The translations under genes and the position numbers were made by a program. The notes below the pieces were generated by a model. The model was not told the origin of the DNA and made no database searches. It saw only the letters and a program-made list of their open reading frames with translations. 64,000 bases of DNA from Fibrobacter sp. UWEL (GTDB lineage Bacteria; Fibrobacterota; Fibrobacteria; Fibrobacterales; Fibrobacteraceae): contig NZ_FRBE01000001.1 of assembly GCF_900142535.1 (NCBI RefSeq), forward strand, positions 186,001 through 250,000, read 5' to 3'. Positions 17,560-25,808 of the stretch are shown piece by piece (positions within the stretch are counted from its first letter, which is position 1; every line of letters begins with the position of its first letter).

Positions 17560-18249
17560 CTACTTAAACGCTTCGCACCACTTGGGAACGATTTCCGTTG
17601 CCTTGCCCTGGATGCTTACGTCCGTGTAGGGATCGGAAGCGGGAACTTCCAGATTCAGGCAGGTAACCTTTGCTCCGTGGGAATGTGCATAGCTCTTGAA
17701 GCCTGCCGCAGGATAGACCACGCTGCTGGTTCCGATATAGACGAATTCTTCGCATTCGGAAAGAGCCTGCTGGATTTCTTCCATGTAGTGAGGAGTTTCT
17801 TCGAAGAAGACGATGTCCGGACGGCTCATGGCTCCACAGAAGGGGCAGATGGTGTCCATGGTTTCATCTTCATAATAGTTAAAGCGGTGTACGGGATTTC
17901 TCTCGCAGCTTAAGCTCTTGAGGGAGCCGTGCATGTGGAGTACCTGACGGCTGCCTGCACGTTCGTGAAGGTCATCCACATTCTGGGTCACCAGCAGGAA
18001 TTCATCGCCAAGACGGCGTTCCAGTTCCACCAGAGCCTTGTGGGCTGCGTTGGGCTGATGGTCTGCCAGACCTCTACGCAGGAAGTTGTAGAAATCCTTC
18101 ACTCGCTTGCGGTCACGCTGGTAGCCGCGAGGGGTGCAGACGTCTTCAATGTTTTCATGTTCCCACATACCGTCGTTACCGCGGAATGTGCGGAGTCCGG
18201 ATTCTGCGCTAATGCCTGCGCCAGTCAGTACGACAAGACGTTTCTTCAT
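17560..18249 (-). CDS. cobB: Sirtuin NAD-dependent protein deacylase
   Basis: A 229-residue cytoplasmic deacylase that removes acyl groups from lysine using NAD. LTGAGISAESGLRTFRG (8-24) binds NAD, TQNVDDLHERAG (88-99) follows, and His107 of HMHGS is the catalytic base. The zinc site shows Cys115 and the CPFC pair at 135-138. In the class III acyl pocket Tyr54 is kept, but the residue aligned with the Arg of Tyr-x-x-Arg is Leu57, with Arg at 58. AGGAGG stands a few bases before the ATG. It starts nine bases after the dipeptidase gene on the same strand, so the two probably form an operon. Confidence 0.9.
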   Translation of the reverse strand: MKKRLVVLTGAGISAESGLRTFRGNDGMWEHENIEDVCTPRGYQRDRKRVKDFYNFLRRGLADHQPNAAHKALVELERRLGDEFLLVTQNVDDLHERAGSRQVLHMHGSLKSLSCERNPVHRFNYYEDETMDTICPFCGAMSRPDIVFFEETPHYMEEIQQALSECEEFVYIGTSSVVYPAAGFKSYAHSHGAKVTCLNLEVPASDPYTDVSIQGKATEIVPKWCEAFK

Positions 18250-18258
18250 AGCGGCCTC

Positions 18259-19650
18259 CTAGGATAATCCCTCAAAGAACAGGGCCTCTGCAAGAATGCC
18301 TCGTTCAAAGTCGGGGAGGTAAAGACTTTCGTTTTCGCCGTGGGCATTGCATTCCGGATCTTCCAAGCCTGTAAGGAGAATGGGAATGTTGCCGAAGGTG
18401 TTGCGGAACAGTTCTGCTCCAGGAATACTTGCGCCACAGCCAATGAACTTGGTGGGGCTTTCGTAGGCGGTAGCCATGGACTCGCTCATCAGCTTAAAGA
18501 AAGGATGGCTGGTGTCCGTCACAAAGGGATTGGCTCCGTCTTCCGTTGTAATTTCGCAGGTGATACCAAATGGTACCTGCTGCTTGATAAAGTCTACCAG
18601 CAAGTCGGTGCAGCGGTCTGCGTCCATGCCGGGAGCAAGACGTATACCGATGCGGGCATAGGCGCTGTCTTGCAGCACGTTGCCGGCGTTCTTGCGGTTG
18701 CCCACTTCCATGGCGGTAACCGTAATGGAGGGTCTACGCCAGTTGGCCAGGAGAATTTCATCTTCAGGAACCAGGAGTTTTGTTTCCGACAGTACGCCGC
18801 CATCGTTACGGAAAATTTCTTCCGTCATGCCCAGGCTCTTGTAGGATGCCAGTTCTTCTGCTGTAGGGGGTACAAGACCGTCTTCGAAGTGGGGAATAAG
18901 AATGTTGCCCTTACCGTCGGTAAGATTTGCAATGATGCGGCAAAGGACCTGCCCGACGTCAGGAATGGGGCCGGACCAGGATCCGGAGTGGAGCGGGGCC
19001 TTGGTTGCCTTCAATTCTACGGAAACGGCGCTCATACCACGAAGGGTGGTGGTAATGGAGGGGGTACCGCGGGCGAAGTTGCCCAGGTCCGCTACGATTA
19101 CGGCGTCGCACTTCAGGAGCGCGGCATGTTCCTTGAGAATCTGAGCAAAGCCTGCGCTTCCGGATTCTTCCTCGCCTTCGATAATGAACTTCAGGTTCGG
19201 TCCCTGATCCTTCTTTGAGGCGCGTACCAGCTCGAGGGCTGCCAGATGGGTGATGATGCCAGCCTTGTCATCGGCGGTACCGCGGCCGTAAAGGCGTTCC
19301 CCATCGGCGCTGAGGGTGGCTTCAAAAGGCTTCGTATTCCACAGGTGCTCACGCATGGGGGGCTGCACATCGTGATGGGCGTACAGCAGGATGGTGGGCT
19401 TGTCGGGGGAGGTCAAACTTTCGCCATATACCGTATGGCGGCCGCTTTCTGGAGTAAGGAACTGGATGTTCTTGAGGCCTGCTTCTTCGAACATTTTCTT
19501 GACGGCTTCAGCGCTATCCAGCACGTATTTCTGATCAAAATTGTCAAAACTGATGGAGGGAATACGCACGAGACTGGACAAGCGGTCGATGTAGCTTGCC
19601 ATGTTGTCGTGTACAGTCTTCTTAAGTTGTTGATCCATAGAGCTTTTCAT
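18259..19650 (-). CDS. M20 family metallo-dipeptidase
   Basis: A 463-residue zinc peptidase of the M20/M25/M40 family, nearest in pattern to cytosolic CNDP-type dipeptidases. LLYAHHDVQP carries the first metal His and catalytic Asp; GRGTADDKAG gives the bridging Asp; FIIEGEEESGS gives the general-base Glu and metal Glu. The lid domain (STLRGMSAVSVELKA-like region) and C-terminal metal His (GENESLYLPDFERG follows NAHGE) are present. No signal peptide, so it is cytoplasmic. Start could be this ATG or the ATG four codons later (MDQQLKK). It probably heads a two-gene operon with the sirtuin. Confidence 0.85.
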   Translation of the reverse strand: MKSSMDQQLKKTVHDNMASYIDRLSSLVRIPSISFDNFDQKYVLDSAEAVKKMFEEAGLKNIQFLTPESGRHTVYGESLTSPDKPTILLYAHHDVQPPMREHLWNTKPFEATLSADGERLYGRGTADDKAGIITHLAALELVRASKKDQGPNLKFIIEGEEESGSAGFAQILKEHAALLKCDAVIVADLGNFARGTPSITTTLRGMSAVSVELKATKAPLHSGSWSGPIPDVGQVLCRIIANLTDGKGNILIPHFEDGLVPPTAEELASYKSLGMTEEIFRNDGGVLSETKLLVPEDEILLANWRRPSITVTAMEVGNRKNAGNVLQDSAYARIGIRLAPGMDADRCTDLLVDFIKQQVPFGITCEITTEDGANPFVTDTSHPFFKLMSESMATAYESPTKFIGCGASIPGAELFRNTFGNIPILLTGLEDPECNAHGENESLYLPDFERGILAEALFFEGLS

Positions 19651-19795
19651 TCACAAAATAATCAAATATTCCTTAATAGAAAATAGTAAAGAAAGGGCCA
19701 TTTGGATTTAACAACCATATATTTTATATTTTTGTAAGTAGAGTTTAGCCCCAATGGTGATTAAAGTCACTTGATACAAATAAGGGAACCCGAAA

Positions 19796-20983
19796 ATGGC
19801 TTTTAATTGCGTGAATCACGAATATTATCTGCGCTTTAGCGACCGAGTTTTGGCTTTTATTCGTAAGGTTTTTCATAACAATCCGGAATTTAGACACGAT
19901 TCCCTGAAGCATGTGGCAAGATTTGCTCCCATTATCCCCTTCATGAGCGGTCGACCTTCCAAGAAAAAGAATTTGAAGAGGGTCATTTCTTTCCCGGACC
20001 ATAGCAATTCCCTGTACCTGGGCTGTCCCATTATCCTGGCCGCTGGTGCCAACAAGACCGCCAAGCGCATTTGTGATTACGCCAATATGGGTTTTGGCGG
20101 TATTTCTGTGGGTACCGCTACCCGCAATTATCGCGAAGGTAATACTCATCGTCCCCGTATCGGCTTTTTGGAAGAAGACCGCGCCATTCACAACAGCATG
20201 GGCTTGAACAACGAAGGCGTTGAAGTGATTGCCAAGCGAGTGGACCAGCAGTTGACCAAGGCTCACAAGGTGGGCATGTGCGTAGGCGTTTCCGTGGCGG
20301 AAACTCCGGGTCTTACTGACGAAAACGAAAAGCTGAAGGACGTGGTGGAAAGTTTCTCCATTGCCTACAAGGCTGGCGACTATATCGAAATCAACGTGAG
20401 CTGCCCCAATACGGGCGAATCCCGCGTGGATATGGACTTGACCCTGACGGAAAAGATCTTTTCAGAGATTATGAAGTTCCGCAATTCCCAGACTCTTCGT
20501 AAGGCTGTTTATGCCAAGATCAGCCCGGATCTTTCCGAACGTCACCTGGTGAACATTATGGACATGCTGGTCCGCTGTGGCGTGAACGGCGTTGTGGTGG
20601 GAAATACTTATCCCACCAAGAAGATGAGTGAACTTCCTGTCCAGACCAAGTTTGAAAACTTGACGCCCCTTCGTGCCGATGGTGACTGCGGTGGTATGTC
20701 TGGCCGCCCCCTTTACGAAAACATGATGTGGAACGTGAAGTACATTCGCGAACATTACCCCCAGATGAGTGTTATTGCCTGTGGTGGTATTGACCATGGT
20801 TTCAAGATTTACGACCTGATCAAGATGGGCGTGGATGCTGTACAGTGCTACTCTGTGGTAGCTTTCCGCTGGATGGCTGCTCATGCCATGCGTAAGGAAC
20901 TGGAAGTGGCTCTTGCAGAAGAAGGCTACAGGAGTTTGCAGGAGTACGATGACCGTAATCCGAAGGTCACCAAGCTTCAGTAA
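19796..20983 (+). CDS. pyrD: Dihydroorotate dehydrogenase, class 2-like
   Basis: A 395-residue flavoenzyme that oxidises dihydroorotate to orotate in pyrimidine synthesis. LAAGANKTAKRI begins the barrel; NSMGLNNEGVEV resembles the NRMGFNN block of the membrane-associated, quinone-linked class 2, as does the N-terminal helical extension. The active-site loop reads INVSCPNTGE with Cys203, whereas class 2 enzymes normally have Ser there and class 1 enzymes have Cys. VVVGNTYP and ACGGIDHG bind the FMN phosphate. No pyrK neighbour is seen. AAGGGA precedes the ATG. The mixed signature leaves the electron acceptor open. Confidence 0.85.
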   Translation: MAFNCVNHEYYLRFSDRVLAFIRKVFHNNPEFRHDSLKHVARFAPIIPFMSGRPSKKKNLKRVISFPDHSNSLYLGCPIILAAGANKTAKRICDYANMGFGGISVGTATRNYREGNTHRPRIGFLEEDRAIHNSMGLNNEGVEVIAKRVDQQLTKAHKVGMCVGVSVAETPGLTDENEKLKDVVESFSIAYKAGDYIEINVSCPNTGESRVDMDLTLTEKIFSEIMKFRNSQTLRKAVYAKISPDLSERHLVNIMDMLVRCGVNGVVVGNTYPTKKMSELPVQTKFENLTPLRADGDCGGMSGRPLYENMMWNVKYIREHYPQMSVIACGGIDHGFKIYDLIKMGVDAVQCYSVVAFRWMAAHAMRKELEVALAEEGYRSLQEYDDRNPKVTKLQ

Positions 20984-21003
20984 TCTTGCCTTAGGGGGTC
21001 AGG

Positions 21004-21558
21004 TTGAGACTACTTCTGTTCATTCTTGCTTTTAGCGTTTCCGCCTTCGCAGGTTATTTCCTGGAAGAAGACATTCCTGCCCAGAAGAATACTCGGGAGA
21101 TTTCCCCCTTGCGTTTAGGCGTTGGGGCTGACTTAGGTTTTTACCTCAATTCTCCGGACTTAGGGCTGGATCTATCGGGCGAATATCGAATTCATAAAAA
21201 TCACTCGCTGGATTTATTCGCTGGGACCCTGTTTGGTGGGGAAATGTACGAAGTAGGGTTGAATTGGAGGTTTTTCTTCATCACCGGCCTGGAAGAGTCT
21301 GGCCATGATGACTTCCTCAGAATCGGCCTGTCTGGAACATATTTTGAAACGGATGGGGAAGGGAAGTTCCCGCCCAGAATTTCCGTTGGCTATGGACGTG
21401 ATTTCATGTTCCTGAAAAATGCGGACTTTCTCTGCCGCCTGGAAGTGAGGGCTTCCTACCTGTTGACGGATTCCTATAGTGATCATGACGAGGACAGTGT
21501 GGTTCGAAGGACGACGCACTTTATTGCAAATCTATCCTTCGGGGTATTCTTCTTCTAG
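21004..21558 (+). CDS. Small predicted outer-membrane barrel protein
   Basis: A 184-residue protein starting at TTG (MRLLLFILAFSVSAFAGYF), with AGGGGGTCAGG immediately upstream as ribosome site. The signal peptide is followed by alternating strands (LGVGADLGFYL, LDLSGEYRI, YEVGLNWRFFFI) and a C-terminal FGVFFF, as in small eight-stranded barrels. I recognise no family. It starts 20 bases after pyrD and may be transcribed with it. Confidence 0.6.
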   Translation: MRLLLFILAFSVSAFAGYFLEEDIPAQKNTREISPLRLGVGADLGFYLNSPDLGLDLSGEYRIHKNHSLDLFAGTLFGGEMYEVGLNWRFFFITGLEESGHDDFLRIGLSGTYFETDGEGKFPPRISVGYGRDFMFLKNADFLCRLEVRASYLLTDSYSDHDEDSVVRRTTHFIANLSFGVFFF

Positions 21559-21566
21559 ATTTTTAC

Positions 21567-21592
21567 GTCATTCTGAACTTGAATCAGAATCT
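21567..21592. repeat. 26-bp palindromic element, AT-stem copy
   Basis: Ends GTCAT and ATCT enclose the arms ATTCTGA and TCAGAAT around A-CTTGA-A. Length and CTTGA loop equal those of the element at 13258-13283, but the stem pairs differ. It lies between the barrel gene and the PDZ-thioredoxin gene. Confidence 0.7.
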
Positions 21593-21610
21593 GCTTTTAG
21601 AGGTTTTAAC

Positions 21611-22372
21611 GTGAAAAGACTTTCGGTATTATTGCTTCTGCTTGCTTCCTATGTATGTGCCACCCCCTGGCTGGGGGCTACCTTCAAGCGTGTCACTCAT
21701 GAGAATCATCTGGCCCTTCGCATTATTGGCGTCCATCCGGAGTCAGGCTGCTTTACCGCAGGTGTTGTGGCGGATGACTTGATCGTTGGCATTCAGGGAA
21801 AGGTTCTGACGGATATTTCTCAAGTTCAGGATGCAGTTTCCAAGGGCAAGGCTGGACAGACCATCAAGCTGGACGTAGTTCGCGCTGATAAGAAACTTTC
21901 CCTGAAGGTGAAGCTGACGGACCGTCCCGATGATATTAGCAGCCTTACTGGTTCTGCCATCGGAAGCAAAATTGCGAAATTTGGGGAGAATTTCTACCAG
22001 AACTCTTCAAAACGTAAGGAAAAGCCAAAGGCAACCCTCCTGGATTTCTGGGCAACCTGGTGCGGCCCCTGTCGCAAGACCTTGCCGGTTCTTGCTAGCG
22101 TTTACAACAAGCATTCCAAGGATGGACTTGAAGTCATTGGCATTTCTAGCGAAGATTTGAACACCTTGAACGCCTTTTATGGTCAACACGCCTCTCCCTA
22201 TCCCCTTTATAGGGATGCATCTCAGGATTTATGGCGTCGTTATGGCATCCGTGCGGTGCCAACTTTGATGCTTTTGGACCAAAATGGCTATATCAAGCAG
22301 GTTTGGAGTGGTGCTCCTAGCGAAGCAATGGTGGAAAAGTTGGTCCTGGAAGTCCTGCAGGAGGCCCGTTAA
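21611..22372 (+). CDS. Exported PDZ-thioredoxin fusion protein
   Basis: A 253-residue protein starting at GTG 21611, which gives the signal peptide MKRLSVLLLLLASYVCA. Residues about 20-105 form a PDZ domain (GVHPESGCFTAGVVADDLIVGIQGK). Residues about 130-253 are a TlpA/ResA-like thioredoxin domain with the redox motif WCGPC and the cis-Pro segment AVPTLML. Periplasmic thiol chemistry on a bound client peptide is a reasonable inference. AGAGGT lies upstream. The order PDZ then thioredoxin in one chain is unusual. It may be co-transcribed with the preceding barrel gene. Confidence 0.8.
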   Translation: MKRLSVLLLLLASYVCATPWLGATFKRVTHENHLALRIIGVHPESGCFTAGVVADDLIVGIQGKVLTDISQVQDAVSKGKAGQTIKLDVVRADKKLSLKVKLTDRPDDISSLTGSAIGSKIAKFGENFYQNSSKRKEKPKATLLDFWATWCGPCRKTLPVLASVYNKHSKDGLEVIGISSEDLNTLNAFYGQHASPYPLYRDASQDLWRRYGIRAVPTLMLLDQNGYIKQVWSGAPSEAMVEKLVLEVLQEAR

Positions 22373-22429
22373 GGCTTCGTAAAGATAAATTAAGAAGACA
22401 GATAGCCCATTAATAGTTAAATTCCGGGT

Positions 22430-24130
22430 ATGAAATTCGATTTCCTGAAAATTGCATGTGCCTTTGCTCTGACAGCTTCTTCCAGTATTTTTGCTGCTGG
22501 GGAGGCTCCATCGGAATATTTTGACTGCTGGTTGGAAAAACCCTCTAATATTATCCCCTCGGAACGTACCCGTATTGGTGCCGACAAGAAGGATGTGAAT
22601 GTTTGTGGTTGCTACCGAGTCAGTGAAAAAGCTGGCACACCCAAGCAGGTGACCAAGGTTTTCAGTATCCCAAAGCCTCGTGTAACGGACTGCTCCGGTG
22701 AGTCCTGCAGTAACGAAATGGCTATGAAGCAGTGCATTGACTATGTTCAGTCCGCAACTGCTACCTTGAGAGACTTTGGCATGGGCCACAGGATGGAAGG
22801 TTCCATTGCTACCAGTTTTGACGGTGATGGCTGGCAGGCAACTCCCTTTGGCGAATATTACGAGAAGAATGCCGAAAAGGCTGATGATATTAGCTGTTTC
22901 TTCAATATTCATGAACGTCCCAATGCACCTGTAGATAACCGCCTCCATCCGGAAAACTTTGCTTTCTCCGGTATGCCCAAGAAGATGGTGCCCTCTGCCT
23001 TGGGTCGCTTTACGGACTATAGCGATATCCGCTGTCTGGATAACGGCGAACTGACGGGCTTCTCCTTCAATGGTTATAAGGAAAACCTCCGTCATGTGGA
23101 CAAGGAAGGCCGTCTTCAGGGCGAAGAAATCGGTTACTTGAACGATCCTTCCTACCCGAGACAGCAGGATTCCAAGTGGGGACAGGTCATTTGGACTTCC
23201 AACCACAAGAACGGCATGCGAGAAGGCAAGTCCTATTTCTACAAGTCCAGCGTTCAGGACGGTAGCGACAAGAATTACTACTTCAAGCATCTTGAAGTGC
23301 CTTACAAGCAGAACTTTAAGGATGGTATGGCACACATCATTGCCGATAACGGCTTTGTGATGGCTGATGTCCCCCTGAAGCGCGATGGTATTCACGGTCG
23401 TATGACGGTGAACAATCCCTTCAAGAAGAAGAAGATTACCTTGACCTTTAATGCCAACCAGCTGGAAGGCTTTGTGGACTTCGGTGATTTTGGTGGTGTG
23501 TACCACAACGGCCTGCCTAACGGCCTCTTTACCTTCTGGGCCATCAAGGACACCTGCTACCAGTGGATGCCGGGTGAGACTGTTTGCCATACAGAACGTA
23601 TCCGCAAGACCCAGTGGGGCTCCTATAAGATGGGTAAGTTCAGCGGCAAGATGGAATGTTGGGATGGCACCAAGGGTGGTGTCGACCTGCTCTGCCCGGA
23701 ACTGCCTGCTGATTCTCTGATTCCGGCTTCTGTCCGTGATTCTATCGCTAAGCTTGATTCTGCTGCCACTAAGGGCGATTCTGCTGCTATGGCTGCCGTC
23801 AAGGAAGGCAAGATCAAGGAAATGAAGGAAAAGGCCGAACAGATTCGTGCCAATGCAGCAAAGGCTCGCGAAGCAGCTATGAAGGCCGAACTTGCTGCCA
23901 AGCAGGCTGAAGAAGAAGCTGCCAAGGCAGAAGCTGAACTCCTCAAGGAAGAAAATCCTGCAGAAGCTGCACCTGCAACTCCCGCCCCTGCAAGAGACGT
24001 GTCCGCTGGCTGGGAAGACGATGACGATGATGAGGAAGAAGCTCCCGTAAAGGCAAAGCCCGCCAAGAAGAAAAAGGACAAGAAGTCCAAAAAGGACAAG
24101 AAAAAGTCCAAGAAATCAAAAAAGAAATAA
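22430..24130 (+). CDS. Secreted MORN-like protein with coiled coil and poly-Lys tail
   Basis: A 566-residue protein of unknown function. MKFDFLKIACAFALTASSSIFA is a signal peptide. Residues about 25-100 hold several Cys pairs (DCW, CGC, DCSGESCS). Residues about 200-430 contain MORN/YwqK-like strands such as KNGMREGKSYFY, GVYHNGLPNGLFTFW and YKMGKFSGKMECWDG. Residues about 455-520 are an Ala/Glu/Lys coiled coil, then comes a Pro/Ala linker. An acidic patch (EDDDDDEEEAP) follows and the last 25 residues are almost all Lys and Ser. The tail could bind an anionic surface polymer or nucleic acid; that is speculation. Confidence 0.65.
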   Translation: MKFDFLKIACAFALTASSSIFAAGEAPSEYFDCWLEKPSNIIPSERTRIGADKKDVNVCGCYRVSEKAGTPKQVTKVFSIPKPRVTDCSGESCSNEMAMKQCIDYVQSATATLRDFGMGHRMEGSIATSFDGDGWQATPFGEYYEKNAEKADDISCFFNIHERPNAPVDNRLHPENFAFSGMPKKMVPSALGRFTDYSDIRCLDNGELTGFSFNGYKENLRHVDKEGRLQGEEIGYLNDPSYPRQQDSKWGQVIWTSNHKNGMREGKSYFYKSSVQDGSDKNYYFKHLEVPYKQNFKDGMAHIIADNGFVMADVPLKRDGIHGRMTVNNPFKKKKITLTFNANQLEGFVDFGDFGGVYHNGLPNGLFTFWAIKDTCYQWMPGETVCHTERIRKTQWGSYKMGKFSGKMECWDGTKGGVDLLCPELPADSLIPASVRDSIAKLDSAATKGDSAAMAAVKEGKIKEMKEKAEQIRANAAKAREAAMKAELAAKQAEEEAAKAEAELLKEENPAEAAPATPAPARDVSAGWEDDDDDEEEAPVKAKPAKKKKDKKSKKDKKKSKKSKKK

Positions 24131-24139
24131 TGACGGTCC

Positions 24140-24157
24140 TCCTGAGGAAACTCAGGA
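24140..24157 (+). other. Tetraloop hairpin just after the MORN-like gene
   Basis: TCCTGAG-GAAA-CTCAGGA is a perfect 7-bp stem closed by a GNRA-type GAAA tetraloop, ten bases after the stop codon. It precedes the terminator at 24168 and may protect the mRNA 3' end. Confidence 0.45.
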
Positions 24158-24167
24158 TCAGCTGTAA

Positions 24168-24196
24168 AAAAATCGAGGTTTTAAACCTCGATTTTT
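24168..24196. terminator. Bidirectional terminator between the MORN-like gene and dnaA
   Basis: AAATCGAGGTTT and AAACCTCGATTT form a long stem with A-run before and T-run after. It can terminate both convergent genes. Confidence 0.85.
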
Positions 24197-24231
24197 CGTT
24201 TATTCATTTCATGACTTAATCTTGAAAAGAT

Positions 24232-25554
24232 TTAATCGTGGATTGAATTCTTTAAGCTTTCAATCAAGCGAGCGAAGCTGGGGTCTGTTTCCATTTCCTT
24301 CTTGATGCTCTTGATGGCGTGAACCACAGTGGAGTGGTCCTTACCGCCAAAGCGGGAACCGATGCTCTGAAGGCTGATGGGGGAGCATTCGCGCATGAGG
24401 TACATGGCTACCTGACGTGCCTTGGAAATTTCCTTGGTGCCGCGGCCCGTTTCAATAAGCTTTGCTTCGGGAACTTCGTAATGCTTGGAGACGGCGTGAA
24501 GTACGGCGTCCAGGCTAACACGGCGACGGAGGGTAGGAGCGATTTCTGCAACCACCTTCTGGGCGATGTTCATGTCAATATCGTGATTCATCAAACTGGA
24601 CTGAAGGGTGAGCTTGATGATGGCGCTTTCCAGGCAGCGGACGTTACTTGCGATGTTTTCTGCAAGATAGTGAAGGATGTCGTCGCTGATTTCCAGATGA
24701 CGTTCCTCGGCCTTCTTGTGGAGAATGGCTTCGCGGGTTTCTACGTCAGGAGGCTGAATATCGACGGTCAGACCCCAGGCGAAACGGCTCACCAGACGGT
24801 CGGAAAGGTTCTTCACTTCTGCTGCAGGTGCGTCGGAGGTGAGAACGATCTGCTTGCCTGCCTGATGCAGTGCATTAAAGATCAGGAAGAATTCATTCTG
24901 GGTTTCGTTCTTGCCGGTCCAGTTCTGAATGTCGTCCACCAGCAGGATATCAACTTCGTTGCGGTAGAAGTCGCTCATCTCGGTGATGCGCTGTTCGCGC
25001 AGGCACTTCATGTACTGCTGGGAAAAGTCTTCGGAAGTCAGGTAGCAAACTCGCTTGGTGGGGTCTTCTTCCAGGATGTAGTTACCGATTGCCTGGAGCA
25101 GGTGAGTCTTGCCAAGTCCAGAAGAACCGTAGATGAACAGCGGGTTGTACTGAGTTCCGTCGGGATTGCGTGCAACTGCGAGAGCTGCGTTGAATGCCAG
25201 CTGGGCCTTGTCGCCGGGCACGAAGTTTTCAAAACGGAAACTGCCGGAAAGGGGAACGCTGGGCTTAACAAAATCCTTGAAGGTATTCTGGGAAGCGGAC
25301 TGCTGGACAGCGGCTTCCTGCTGCTGGAAATCGAATTCCATGGCGCCTTCTTCATGGCTCACTTCCTTCCAGGCGAGACCAATCAGAGCCTTGTAAGCGC
25401 CATAGACGCCTACGTCCAGTCCATTGGGAACAGAAATTACGGCGTGGCCAGTGGTCTGGCTAGAGAGCTTGGTCTGAGCAAAATAGGTCTTATAGACCGT
25501 GTCAGAAAGCATTCCACGGAGATAATTCAAACATCTTTCCCATTCGACGGACAT
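24232..25554 (-). CDS. dnaA: DnaA replication initiator, complete
   Basis: A 440-residue AAA+ protein that binds and opens the replication origin. Domain I is residues 1-65, a short Gln-rich linker spans about 75-100, and the AAA+ domain begins at FRFENFV. Walker A is GSSGLGKT (143-150), Walker B is VDILLVDDIQ (Asp207, Asp208), and the arginine finger is Arg257 in DRLVSRF. Domain IV carries GGKDHSTVVHAIKSI, the DNA-binding signature. All functional parts are present. No dnaN or recF is adjacent, and its promoter region has a long dyad. A second dnaA-type gene begins at 62947. This copy is the better candidate for the working initiator because its key residues are intact. Confidence 0.95.
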   Translation of the reverse strand: MSVEWERCLNYLRGMLSDTVYKTYFAQTKLSSQTTGHAVISVPNGLDVGVYGAYKALIGLAWKEVSHEEGAMEFDFQQQEAAVQQSASQNTFKDFVKPSVPLSGSFRFENFVPGDKAQLAFNAALAVARNPDGTQYNPLFIYGSSGLGKTHLLQAIGNYILEEDPTKRVCYLTSEDFSQQYMKCLREQRITEMSDFYRNEVDILLVDDIQNWTGKNETQNEFFLIFNALHQAGKQIVLTSDAPAAEVKNLSDRLVSRFAWGLTVDIQPPDVETREAILHKKAEERHLEISDDILHYLAENIASNVRCLESAIIKLTLQSSLMNHDIDMNIAQKVVAEIAPTLRRRVSLDAVLHAVSKHYEVPEAKLIETGRGTKEISKARQVAMYLMRECSPISLQSIGSRFGGKDHSTVVHAIKSIKKEMETDPSFARLIESLKNSIHD

Positions 25555-25598
25555 GGTATTTCCCTCTTCCTAGTTCAGCAAGTCGCTGAATTCAAATC

Positions 25599-25652
25599 TA
25601 TCAACAATTGGATACCAAATGTAGTAAAAGTTGAGTAAATTGTTGATAAGTT
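25599..25652. promoter_or_regulatory. Long dyad in the dnaA upstream region
   Basis: TATCAACAATT (25599-25609) and AATTGTTGATA (25638-25648) are perfect 11-bp inverted arms, 45 bases upstream of the dnaA start. The right arm runs into GTTGATAAGTT (25642-25652), an 11-mer also present upstream of the second dnaA-type gene. It may be an autoregulatory site. No classical TTATCCACA box is seen. Confidence 0.45.
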
Positions 25653-25808
25653 TGACCCTTGAAGGTGAAAAAAAACATTTTTTTTACATGGTAATGACAT
25701 TGTATCTCGTTGATACATAATGAGTTACTTGTTTGAGCACCTTTTAACCCCTTACTGAACCTTGTGTTCCCCAGGACCCTCTTTCCAATTTCTATATTTG
25801 GCTTCGTT

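Noticed and set aside
25555-25808. Spacer upstream of the complete dnaA as replication origin
   Set aside because: It is short, has no cluster of TTATCCACA-like boxes and no adjacent dnaN or recF. The dyad is better explained as a promoter element.
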